Assembly (NCBI GenBank): GCA_018873245.2
Contig: JAEMBT020000003.1
Location: 12,245,843-12,309,842 of the forward strand
Direction of reading: 5' to 3'
Length of the DNA: 64,000 bases
DNA from: Archegozetes longisetosus
Lineage: Eukaryota; Arthropoda; Arachnida; Sarcoptiformes; Trhypochthoniidae
The notes beneath the pieces are model-generated. The model saw only the letters and a list, made by a program, of their open reading frames with translations, had not been told where the DNA came from and did no database searches. Below, in pieces: positions 39,436 to 51,438 of this stretch (the stretch's first letter is position 1; each line of letters opens with the position of its first letter). The translations under genes and the position numbers were made by a program.

Positions 39436-42400
39436 TCAAATAAAACCCGAATCAATCACTTCGATCAAATGCAAGACTTGGAGTATTGTTGCATGAGACC
39501 AGGCCTGTATCGTACAGCTATCAAAACAATGTTTTCCATTAGAATTGGTCAATTCTGGTAATCCAAACCAATCGCTTGATTCTAAATATTGAAAATGTTT
39601 TGACAATAAACTTTGAACTTCACAAATAGTTTGTTTGTGATCGCTACTAAATTTGAGTTTTGCCTCCAAATAGAAACCTAAGGGCCACAACCATTCCTTT
39701 ATTTCAGAAATATACATCAAATTAATAGATGAGTTAACTTAAAAATTAATCAATGATTCAAATTGACATACAGGCCCGTTATGATAGTTGAAGCCATGGG
39801 CAGTATTATAATCATCAGAATCGTTACTGTTATCATAGTCTCCGCGATAATTCCAGTCACTATTAAGTTGGTTTTAAAATCAGATTGTAAGTAAACAAAA
39901 TAAGACAATTGATCGGTTTGCATAACTTCTATAACATAATAGTTGTATGATCAAAGAAAAGGTTAGAATTTTCATCAATTTTAGCTTAACTTATTGTTAT
40001 TGATTTATCTATTTAAAAGTTGAAAAAAATCAAATCGTTTTAGATGACCCTGTGTTTTTGCACAACTATAATAATAGTAGAAACCATTTTCACAACTTGA
40101 CTAAGATAAATGACTTCAGACCTAAGACTAAGCAATTGACAATCAGGTCTACTTTTAAACTAATGTTATAGTGAAGATTAGCGTGATTTTTACAGCGATA
40201 ACTTTAATTTTATACCTTGGATCTAGGGTTTTAACCCCTAAAGGACCAATCAGAACATCTCCGACTAATTTGAGTGCATTAATGGCTTTTGTTGGTTCGA
40301 ATAACTCCGGCGCTAAGACCATAGTTATCAAGAAGTTAGGCCTCAGTTGGAAATCTTGCCACTTATTGGTTGCACCAAAAGTATCTTTGTATATAAGTCG
40401 TCGATTGACCAGAGGCTCATTCGAATCGAGTGGAATATAAAAGCATTTATCAAAATTTGATTGTATTCTATCAGACCATTGTTTGAAAGAGAATTTTGTT
40501 CCGTCATTGTCTAGAACTCCATCGTAAGGATATTCATGTCTATCGAATAACTCAGACAGAAAACTGATGACTGATTTGCTCAGACCTACCAGTTCAACAG
40601 CTGAACCATCGCGTGGAGTACTCGGTCGGCCCCTATTTCCTGCCTTTGCTGAAGAACCCATTTTGTCCATCCAAGTGCCGCAGTTGTAGATATTGCCTCC
40701 ATAAACAAAACCAGTTTCCCGATAAACTCCAGCTTTCACGTGGAAGCCTATTCACGAGGTTTAGACTCAAATGTTTATAAATCCAATAGAAAATACTACT
40801 AAATAGTTCAGTGAGATGCAAGCAAAATAAAGACCTTCTTGAGTCATGTGTGCATCGATTTGAGTTCCAGCGTTTCTTTCAATAAAATCAATGCCGTAAT
40901 AATGTTTTTGTAAGGCCTCTTGCATTGTATTGAAAAGCGGTTCTTCAACAATTTGATCGCTACTTATGAGACAAGGCGAGTCATCGCTTGGATATAATCT
41001 TCTAACTGGAACTGATAGTAATTCAATACCATTGGGAACAATAAGACAATAATCTTTGATGGCTTGAAGCCACCACCAGACGGCATCGCGACAATTATAT
41101 CGAGCATTCTTTCCTCCGTCCAATAGGTTAGGAATCAAACCATGTCTGAGAGTTGCTGCAAAACCGAGTATTATCCATTTGGCTTCAGTAAAGCGACCAG
41201 TCAATAAGAGAAGGCCTGAACCATTTCAATCAAATATAAATAGATTAAAGTATACTTAAATCAACGTAGATTAGACTGTTAAAAGTTATTTATTTCGCTT
41301 ACGATATTCGTTGGGCTAAAACTAAATCAACTAAACTAACAGATGGAAAAACCATAGGAATGCAGCAATAGAATATAGGGTTCGTCTGATTATGAAAATA
41401 CCTTTGAGTGAAATGAATGTGTCTCGACCCCAATTCCTCATATATCCTGAAGCAAAGTGAGGCAAGCCTGCAGCTAATGTTGGCAGTAAAACAGATTCGT
41501 CGATGATCCTAGGTGAAAGTGGAGGCAAAACAGCCGTTCGATTAGTTCCCATCAGAGCAGTCCCTCCAAGAGATAGCAATTGAACAAATTTGGATCCATT
41601 ATGTACAAACATTGAAGATTGTGACCAAATTCTATTTAATAATAATTTATAGAGTGGAGTTATTATTGCGTCAAAATATCTTGGAATCAAATATCTCGGC
41701 AACTGTGATAGTGACAAGAATGCTTCTGACAGCCATTTAGATAATTCGAGTGTTTGTAGTCTCTTTGATAATCTGTTAGTAATATAATTAATGAGCCAAT
41801 CGCCATCTCTTAAATTTGCACAAAGAGGATGACCTGATATAGAAATAAGTTGATAATGATATAACATTAGTAACTGACTAGATCAAACTATTTTCTAATG
41901 CATACTTCATAATTCATTTAAATATTGACAGAAGAAAAATTAAACGATTACCTAAATCATTATCAGTTCTAATATGTCTCAAATGATACATAATACTAGC
42001 GATTCCACAATAATTAAGAGCTCCAATTGATGATAATTCATAAGCTCCTCCTCCGATATCATCTCTTTCTTCGCGATCGCAACGGAACAATATGTAATTC
42101 AAGTCGTTTAGTGACAATTTTTCTATTATCGCATTGATTTCACTTCTATTATCGTCGAACTGTTGAACCATTTTTTTAATCTGATTGACAGCTTTGATAT
42201 GAAAATCAGAAAGTGATACTTTAAAGGCTATGACAGATGATGGTGGAAAATTGACGAACATTATTTCATTAGAATCATCGAACCTAACTGATTTAATCAT
42301 TTCACTTTGATCAACAGATAAATCAGTTCTTAAACAAGCTGTGAAATTTTCATAGCCATTGATTACTTTATCGTCTTTATTGAAGTCTTTTGGTGGTTCG

Positions 42401-45336
42401 CCAATCATTCGTGTTTCGAAAATTATGTTTTCGATTCGACCATCGATTCGAAGTGGAACCATATAGCCAGTTGACAGCGGATCAGATGGTGGACAGAATG
42501 AAGTACGAGAAACGAGAATCACTGATTCATGCGTCTGAGGATTGTGTCGCGTCACTGCAATTGTGTTGGAGTCTCGCTGATCAACAAACGCCTGATCAAA
42601 TCCATTTGTCCCCAGATATTGATGGAGTGAATTCAACGCTTTCTTCGATTCTATTATTCCCGTTTTATCTGAGACTCCTGTTAATCAGAAAGAAAATCAA
42701 GTCTAGATACTTTAGATTTAAATTTAGAAATAAGAAAAACAACTATTTTGAAAACTGAAAAACTCACCATTAGCTTCATTTTGGTCCCAAGTTTTATATT
42801 CTCGTGATTCGCGCACAACATGGATGTGATGAGGAACTAGTTCGTCATATCCTCGATTCGAACCGATAGCAGAATATGTCATTGAGACCAGTGCTGATGA
42901 CGGCAATGGATCGTAAGCAGAACGTCGAACAATTGGAGACTCATTGTCATGTGTCAGGTCGAAAAAGATTGCGTGCGAAACACTTGGACGTAAAGGACGG
43001 ATCAGAAATTCTGAGGGACCAGTGCTTAATGTTTCTAAGAAGTAAATTATCAGTAAAAATAACATAAGAATTCCACTAAAAACTAGAAATCATTGACAAA
43101 CCGGGAGGGAATGCACCAACAGGTTCTCCACCATATCGATAGACCTGCCGCCCCAATTCGTGAGCGTCACCCGCAGACAAAGCTTCACGTATTAGTGAAT
43201 TGATTCCTAGTTTATTGACAAATACATTATCTAATTGTTCATTTGATGTAAACAGTTCTGCGATCAAATAGAGGTCTGGGTTGACTCTTCGAGCGGCATC
43301 GATCATATGTTGAGCTAAATTAATAGGTGTTGAGTGACAATTGTCGAGTCGAATACCATGAAAGATACGAGCCATTTGAGTCACGTATTTCTCAATATGA
43401 GACCACAAATATGGACAGTCTTCAGGTGCCGAACCATATCGTAGTTTGACTGAATCGCTCCATGCTATCAGTTCACGACGAATGTAAACATTACAACCTT
43501 TAGATTAAAATTAAAATTTAACAATCAGTCAAACGCTAGCTTGATAACCAACTCAAGAATAATTTATTTGAATTCAATCATTTAAAAATAATAATAGACT
43601 GAAATTTAAAATGCCTAAAACCTTGTTCAGCAAAATTGCTCAGAGGATCGTCATTCATGACCCATCCATTGTGTGCCATCAAATATTGGCTATTATTATC
43701 GTTGAACATCAATTCTTCTTCAGTCAGCAGATCAAGATCTGGGCCTTCATAAGTGAAATATTGAGGAACAATTGGATGCGTTTTAGAAACCATTCGAATT
43801 TTAGGTCCATTGCTGTCAATGCGCTCATATCTGACAGCACTGATCACATTCTCAACAGCAGACGACAGATGATAACTTATTTCTTTTCTTATCTTCTCAT
43901 TCAGAGTTGACAATTCGTGACGAATGTATTCACACGACCATTCAATCCATTCTCCAATATTTCCGTTGAAGTCAACTTTATTGTTGACAATTTTAATTGC
44001 ATTATCCAAATCAATGACTGATTCGAACCGTCTATATTTCGGGTCCTGAATTACCTCTATTTCCCGATAAATTTCATTTGATTTTGTTGGTGAAAATTGT
44101 TCACAATATTCGTGAAGATTTTTATCGAACTTCTTAACGATTTTATTGATGTCAACCATATAAAACTCGTGAATATTTACCTAATCATGATATGAATATT
44201 CGAATTACTTTTAATTAACTGTTATCAAATTTAGCGTTAAAATAAGAAAAAAATAAATAATTTCATCGCATGTTAGAGAAAATTAATGAACACTCATTAA
44301 TAATTGGCTTGGTCAATGATCTTTTGGATTATCAAAAAAAAAAATAGAAAATAAAATTTGGATATTACTAGAGGTAAGTATTCTTGATGAAGTAAACTTC
44401 TAATAATGTTGAGATGTTCTTCACTACTGACATGTTTGTCAAGACCTCTTGATTTCCAACGATTATCGATTATATCACACGTAAAATGCCAAATAACTCT
44501 ATCTAATAAATATGCGGGTCTAAGCCATGGAGAGTTGAGACAATTGTAGGCACATTCAGGATGTGATCGAAGCCACGGAGATTCGTTAGCCGTGTGGTTC
44601 AGGACTATATCGGTTATGGATAACGTATTCCATTGAGTTTTCATCCATTCGACTAATTGCAAGACTTCTTCAAAAGTACATTGCTTATCAGGTGAACTGA
44701 ATATTGGGTTGAGTTTGAGCTGATCTGACAGACAGTACGAAGAATTAGATGAACCCAGCTCTTGGATTGGTGTAAAATGAATCATATTATAGCCACTTCT
44801 GATTGAAACCTTGGAATTAGAAGATAATGAAATATTTATTGATAAATGAACTAACTTCAATTATTAGCATTTATAAAATTGATACTATGTTAATGCCAAA
44901 ACACCTCGAGTTTTGGTTTCCAAGTATTGAATTTTGCCAAACATTTAGTGAGAACTGTTTGACACTGAATGGCGTTCAGTTCTACAAGTTTTTGATCGGA
45001 TTTAGGCCCAACCGTGAGTTGGGGATTGACGACAACAAAGAAAGAGCCACAAATAGAATCGTTGGTGGACTCGGTGTAATAGAAGTGAAACGAACCCGAA
45101 GTCTCAAAACGAATTGATGCGATCTCTTGATTGAATGGCAATTCATGGTACTTATTGCGATCAAATGTTTCGTAATGATTGGAGTAATTAGTGAAAAGAA
45201 TTACTTTGCGACCAAAGAGTGTGGAGCCCAATATGAACTTAATTGAGTTATATTTATTGCATCGATAGAGTAACGACTCATTGTTTGCATTCAATTCTAA
45301 ACTATAGACAAAAACTAGTTTAGAGTTAGAATCCAT
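39436..45336 (-). CDS. AGL: glycogen debranching enzyme (4-alpha-glucanotransferase / amylo-1,6-glucosidase), complete
   Basis: This bifunctional cytosolic enzyme clears branch points during glycogen breakdown, by maltotriosyl transfer followed by hydrolysis of the alpha-1,6 glucose. Eleven minus-strand exons join in frame: 45336-44905, 44809-44369, 44180-43622, 43497-43102, 43034-42768, 42677-41952, 41833-41402, 41215-40835, 40747-40216, 39859-39772 and 39696-39436. The product is about 1504 aa (human about 1532). The N-terminal GH13-like transferase half shows [20 protein letters not shown] and MAHNGWVM. Its catalytic Asp lies in [11 protein letters not shown] (about residue 529) and its catalytic Glu in IAELFTS (about 558), followed by [10 protein letters not shown]. 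The C-terminal GH133 half shows [44 protein letters not shown] and GLPELTN. The ATG at 45336 (MDSNSK) is used because the slightly longer frame begins with TTG. The frame is open throughout. Confidence 0.97.
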
Positions 45337-46934
45337 TTTCAAATGATTGCAATGTAATTGATTGGGATCAACAAAATTAAAGTCATTTGAATGTCAACTA
45401 ATGTTTAGCGGAACATTGACAGAGTGAATGAGATGCGCATGCCCAAAACATAATATACACAATCGTGTTAGACACTTCATACACGTTTCGTTAACATCAA
45501 CATATCCACAAGCATTGTCAATGTCTCATATCTGAGTTATGATTAATCAACTGATTAAAATGTGTTCGTATTCATGTAGATAGTAGTTCTTGTCTCCATT
45601 CGACCAGAAAAGACTGCACTTCGAACAAATAAATATTAGGATTCACTGCTAACACTTAACAGATTTGAATTTTGCAGCACTCTATCAACGCCCTGATTTA
45701 TGAACATTGATACAGCCTTTTTTCTAACAGTCTATTTCCCCAGTTATTGATAGATGTGATTAGAGTATTAATAGGTCTATTCAATGTGGTAAGTCAATAA
45801 CTGTACATTAGATTGATAAGAAAAATTTTCCGATCAACACCAAAAATTTGGAGGTCTTTTCATTTTCAAAGATTAAGATTTCAGTGCATAATAGTTTGCT
45901 CAGTTAAAAAATCAGATCATTAACACACTCGTTATAATATGAGCATCTATTTAGTGCACTTTTCGAACGTGCTTTTCAGTTAGAACACTGAGACTGAGTT
46001 TTCTAACCTTTTCAATTTATTTGATGTAAAAGTTCATGTTTTACTGCCAAAAAAAATTTGGCTCCAATTGATGAAACAACATAAAAAATCTGATTCTTGA
46101 AATTTTGGAAATTGCTGACCAATTTTAGGAATTTTCATGACTATTGATGAGAAGGAAATCAACATAGACTATAGACAATGTCTGATTGTTATTTCATGAT
46201 CGATAGTTAGGACCACATCACAAGCTAATTGACTCTAAAGACTAGAAAATCTGGTCATGTGATAATGAATCTAAAATTAAGAATTATTATCAGAAATCGA
46301 TGATAAATAAAATTGGGTTTTCTCATGAGTACAGACGACTTTGATCATGTGTAAAAGTGCACTATTTTTAAGCTAGACGAATCACGTTAAGAATTTATCA
46401 AACAAGAGCTAAGTTCAGAAGTGAACGAATGAGTCAAATGTTTAGCTTTAAAATTGACGGACATTGAAACTAAGCTTTATCAGTATCTAGTGATGGATTA
46501 TTAGCAATAAAAAATTGAACAAACAAAATAGCGTTTCAAATTTTTAATAAATTATGGTTTGGATGGTTGATATACCATTGTAATCGAATATCAATATTAA
46601 GTGCAATAAAACATATTTTGAATAATTTAAAACATAAAACACATTTACATTAATTTTTGAAAAAACCGGGAAAATATAATTGATTAAAAATCAATACTTT
46701 TAAATGTATTGTGTTTTGAGATAAAATGACAAATAAATGCAATATATTATTAATAATTATGGAATATTAGCTGCAAATCTAAAATAAAAGCTTCTGTAAT
46801 ATATGGATATTATAATAATATATGATATTTGGACATATAGGATTTGAAAGGATGAAAATTTTTCATTTAAATGCTATTAAAAAACTAAAGGATAATCATT
46901 TTTTAGATTTGATTGCAATACTGATGCATGCATT
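45337..46934. other. intergenic region between Myb and AGL
   Basis: About 1.6 kb of AT-rich DNA between the end of Myb and the start of the debranching enzyme gene, both on the minus strand. It must hold the AGL promoter and the Myb 3' untranslated region. I see no coding feature. Confidence 0.6.
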
Positions 46935-49900
46935 CTATAGGTTTAGAGATGGGGACAACAAACTGTGTTTGTGACTGATTGTGGTAGTGTTGCTGTCTTT
47001 GAGGGCCGCATCCAACCAAATACGTGCCTGTTCTGTCAGTTCTATCTGGTTCTGTGTTCTGCCACAGGCCACTAACTGCCATTGAAGAGTTGGAGCAGAC
47101 GTCGATACAATTAAACGCATGCCTTTCGTTAATTTGGTCTGAAATTGTTAACAGAATATTTGTCAATCAAAACCACAAATAGAATAAATGAGTGCACAAA
47201 CAAAAAAACATTGTTAAACTTTGCAAAGATCGACAAACTTTAGTATTCGTGAACCATGATCACAATAGTCTGATAAAAACTAGTCTTTTTAGTTAATTGA
47301 ACATAAAATACTTTAGACTTTGAAACATCATCAAAGTTATTCAGATGAAAATGTTCTAGATCGAATACTGAAGTTTTACATTTTCATATAAGCGAATTGT
47401 GCTCTGATTTGTGCCAAACTTAAAATCGAAGTAAAGCCAAAAACCAAAAATCAAAAAAGAAAAAATTGCCAAAACAGTGCCTGAGAATTGATTAAATAAA
47501 ACCATAAGCGAATCAGTGCAAAAGCGGTGATAAGACTTGAATGCGAGCATGTCCTACAATAAACCGAAAACTTACAAGTAATATAATTGGGTTGTATTAT
47601 GAACTCTTCCCCAACACTATGAGCAGCACAACAATAAGAGCACTAAACAATCAAATAATAATTGGCAAAAAATCAAATTAATAAATCAAAAATACGCCCA
47701 GCCGATAACCATTAGATTTGATTTGGGAAAATTGAATTTTTTTGACAGTTAAACAAATACTAACTCTTTTATGAGGTCGAGAATCGGCGACTCTTGACAT
47801 TGACTTAACGGGAATCATAGCGCTTGACGAAAGGGGATAAACGCCAAGTGATGATCCATTTTGATAATGACTAACATTACTATTACTATTAATACTAAGT
47901 TCAATTTGGGGAGCATTTGCATTGACAGGCATTCCATCAACAAAGTTTTCGTGAAGTATTGATGGCGGAGAAAATAAGACCAACGATGAACTCTCTTCAA
48001 TCAATGACTTACTCTGAATAAAACAAAAGACTACTTAGTATAGATCAAGTAATTCGATCAAAAACAATAGATATTACAGGTGTTTCGAGTAAGTCAAAAG
48101 TATCATTGTTATGATGGGATGGAGTCATTGGTGTGAGTCCTAAAACATTTATATCACCGCCACAACTCCAAGTCGATGAAAGACATTTTCGAGACTTGCG
48201 ATATGGAGAAACGTTCTGGAAAATTGGGTTTAACGTCAATTAAAAATGTTTCGTATTATCCAATTAATTGAGAAACTATTTTACAACCACGTACAATATA
48301 ATCAAAGTAAAAAAGTAATGCACAACTAAAACCTGAGCTGATTAAAAGCTGTAATTTGAGTGATTGTGGTCTAAAGGTATCGAGTCAGCTGACAATAAGA
48401 CTAATATTTTTGATTACCTCCTTGTCAGTAGATTTGATTCCACTTATATCAGATGTTGGTGGAGTTTCGAAAGGTGGTAACCAATCTTGGTTTTTATGGC
48501 CAAGTCTTGCTTTTAGGGGACTGTTGCGCGTAGGCGTCGAAGTGATCGAACGCATCGGACCGTTCAAAAACTGAGTTCATATAAATATTATCAAGTAATT
48601 ATAATTGAACAAAAACAAACAAGTGTTGTAAAAACAAACCTGAGTTGGACTAAATGGTAAACATTTGAGTGCATCTGTACATCCGTGAGACAGGGGTTGG
48701 GCTACAAACGGTTGAGAACAGTTTGAAACAGTTTGATTCTCACAAAGTGGTACATTAAGTCTTGTTTTCTTCATAGAAGGTGGTGTCTGATAGTCAACCA
48801 TTGTTTGCTTTCGTTTCAATATTGACGGATGAAACGAAGAAAGCGGCGACTCATTCAGGTTTAAATTAGTTGCTCTCAATAGAGCCAACTTCGGAGGCGA
48901 TGAACATTTTATAGGAGATAAACCAGTTAGAGGTCCATCGATCACAGAGACCAGCTCCGAAACTGTTATATCATGAAAGGCGCCGTTTGCAGATGAAGCC
49001 AATTCTGTTAATTCGCGTTCGATCACATCAGCATTAAGTGGTGATAAAAGGTCACTCAAATCATTGAGTCCGTCATCGCTTTCTTCGAGTTCAGTCGCGT
49101 AATTGTATTGCATAACACTCAGGTTATTATCGACTAGCGATCGGCTTACAGTCGAAACTTGTTCTGAAATATAAGTACTGTTTACCAGACACTGAAAAAC
49201 AGAAATTCAATTGAAAATCTTCAAACGTTTAGGTCAGCAAATGATGAAGAATACCTGCGATGAATTCGAATCATTGACTTTATTGACAAGATTTCGATTT
49301 CGTTTGCCGTTTCTTCGTCGTTGCGGAACATTTGGTGACCCTCTTTGCATTGCTTCAGCTTTTCTCTTTAGGGTCGAATTCCAATGGTTTTTAATGGCAT
49401 TATCGGTCCTTCCGGGCAGTAGTTTAGCTATTTTTGCCCATTGATTTCCCCACTCTGAGTGTGCTTTAATTATAGTCAGTTCTTCGTCTTCGGTCCAGGC
49501 AGACTTTATTATTTCTGGATTCAAATGATTGTGCCAACGCTCACGACATTGCTTTCCAATGCGTCCCTCTAAGTGTTTAGCAATTAGGGTCCACTTTTTA
49601 GGGCCATATTTGTCAACCAATTGAATCACTTTTTCGTCCTCCTTTATCACATAAAAGATGGATTTTGTTCAAAATAAATATTCAATTCATAGATAGACTA
49701 TATTGACAAAATTGCATTATATTATAGACTGATTGTGGTTTGAATGTGTTTTACAATATCTAAATTAGTGTGTGACATGTTAAATCAACTCAAACGAATC
49801 AATGTAGCATTTGTTGCGCAAAAAGACGAAAATTGGAGACATTCAACTCAGCGTATTTGACTAATTTTAAGAGTAGAAACAATTCAATAGAAAAATTTTA

Positions 49901-50365
49901 AATTTAAAGTTAAACTTTGAGCATCAAGTGATTAAAATTGACTTTTTGGCTCTGATCTGATGGAAGAGAGCAGGTAAACTGTTTTGAAACATGTTAGTAG
50001 AAAAATTCGTAAAACTAGTACTGAGACTTTTGAAACATTTTCATTAGAGTTAAGCTACTGAGATGTGTAACCTGTTTAGTCCAGGGGCCTTTAATAAGCT
50101 TAGGATTGACCACTTTATCCCATCTCTGTTGACATTGAATGTCAGAGCGATCGACAAAATTCGATGCAATTGTGCTCCAATCGTGTTCGCCATAGGATTC
50201 GACCAATATCTTCAGCTTATCGTCTTCTTCTTTAGTCCAGCGGCCCCTATTTATTGTCTTCTTATTGAAAACTGGACCCACTGTTGTGACACAACCGAAG
50301 CTTGTGGTCGAAGAAACTAATGCTTCGCACGAAGAAGTCGACGATTCGTCACCACTTTCTGACAT
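46935..50365 (-). CDS. Myb: three-repeat Myb transcription factor (B-Myb/A-Myb/c-Myb type), complete
   Basis: This is a sequence-specific DNA-binding activator of cell-cycle genes; in animals such proteins work with the MuvB/dREAM complex. Seven minus-strand exons join in frame: 50365-50072, 49641-49255, 49191-48640, 48570-48418, 48215-48078, 48013-47765 and 47138-46935, giving about 658 aa. All six introns are phase 0. Repeats R1 (about residues 40-88), R2 and R3 (to about 193) have the Trp spacing and landmarks [25 protein letters not shown] and [17 protein letters not shown]-Myb-like segment LPFSPTQFLN with SP/TP sites follows mid-protein. The C-terminus [19 protein letters not shown] matches the conserved Myb tail, and this fixes the frame of the last exon. 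The ATG at 50365 is the first in the frame and precedes an acidic, Ser-rich leader. Confidence 0.96.
47139..47764 (-). other. last Myb intron (626 bp)
   Basis: The longest intron of Myb, with donor AAAAGA/GTTAGT and acceptor AACAATTTCAG. Small open frames inside it show nothing recognisable. Confidence 0.8.
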
Positions 50366-51438
50366 TTGTTTTATTTGTATTTATGCTGATTTGTAAACTA
50401 ATTAAGCATTCGATTTATTGATATCTGTAATTGTAAATAAAAAGTTAAAAGTGAGACTCAAAATATGTTCATCTGAACAACTGTAACAAAGAACCGAAAA
50501 AATAAAGAAAACATCTGCCTTTGAGAGATTAACAACTAGTCGAACGGTTCTAATGATAGCAACGATAAATTGCGGAAAACAATTGAATCAATTGTATGAC
50601 TCAGAAAACATCTGTACTTTTGGCTAATAAATTGAAACTGAATACTATTTAGGAACGCACACTTGTAACATTTACAAATAGTTTTAACAAATAAATGCAA
50701 ACTTCAAATCATATTGCAAATCAATTGCAAATCAATTGCAAATCAAATGAATGCAAGTTACGAATCAAACAATAATTGCAATTCCAAAACAGATATGAAT
50801 CATTGCTTCATTTCATACATTTATAACTTGTAATAAAGCGATAACTGGTGCGCAACAATTAAACATAAATATGGTATCAATTGAAAACACAATTTAAAAT
50901 TGAAATAATATTTACCACAAATGAAATGAGATCAAACCTAAAATGTTTATTAATTGTTAGACGAAACACGATTCAGTTTTCACTAATTAACTCATTAAAT
51001 GATTAATTAAATGATTGATTGGATCATTTATTTCATATGATTTAATATTAATAAAAAATAAAATTAAATAAATATAAAAATAATTTGACGAATCGAATAG
51101 AATGAATGGAGTGAATGGCGCCAAAGACTGACATTGTTTAGCATTGAATCGCTTTATTATGATTATTAGCGCTCGTTTCATTGGTTTCAATCAATTGAAG
51201 CATTGCTCTACTGCTTCACTATTGGATAGAAGTTAGCGACCGTTGAGTTTCAAATTATAGCTCATTGTAAGTGATGAGACACGCATCAGCTCTACTGAGT
51301 AAAAACACTTTATCTATTATATACTCAAAGCTAGCAAATAGACTCATTAACCGTTTACAGACTCCATTAGAAGTCTGCAACAGCTACAAAAGGTACCAAA
51401 GGTACTCCTTAACAAGAGAGCAGTCAACATAAAGAACG
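50366..51438. other. upstream region of Myb
   Basis: AT-rich region holding the presumed Myb promoter and 5' untranslated region. The only clear ordered motif is the triple 11-bp repeat at 50713-50745, listed separately. No other gene was seen before the Fanzor relic starts at 51439. Confidence 0.55.
50713..50745. promoter_or_regulatory. three tandem ATTGCAAATCA repeats upstream of Myb
   Basis: Three perfect, adjacent copies of the 11-mer ATTGCAAATCA lie 348-380 bp upstream of the Myb ATG. The core ATTGCAAAT fits a C/EBP half-site pair (TTGCNNAA type) and also resembles the octamer ATGCAAAT. The 11-bp period puts the copies on nearly the same face of the helix. The sequence is direct evidence for the repeat; a binding role is inference. 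Confidence 0.5.

Noticed and set aside
40171-45117. Plus-strand open frames across the debranching enzyme gene
   Set aside because: They are antisense shadows of well-conserved minus-strand exons.
45334-45342. Earlier TTG start for the debranching enzyme
   Set aside because: TTG is not a usual eukaryotic start; the ATG six bases later is preferred.
46903-47166. Alternative minus-strand frame for the last Myb exon (87 aa)
   Set aside because: The overlapping frame ending at 46935 carries the conserved Myb C-terminal motif and joins the previous exon in phase; this one does not.
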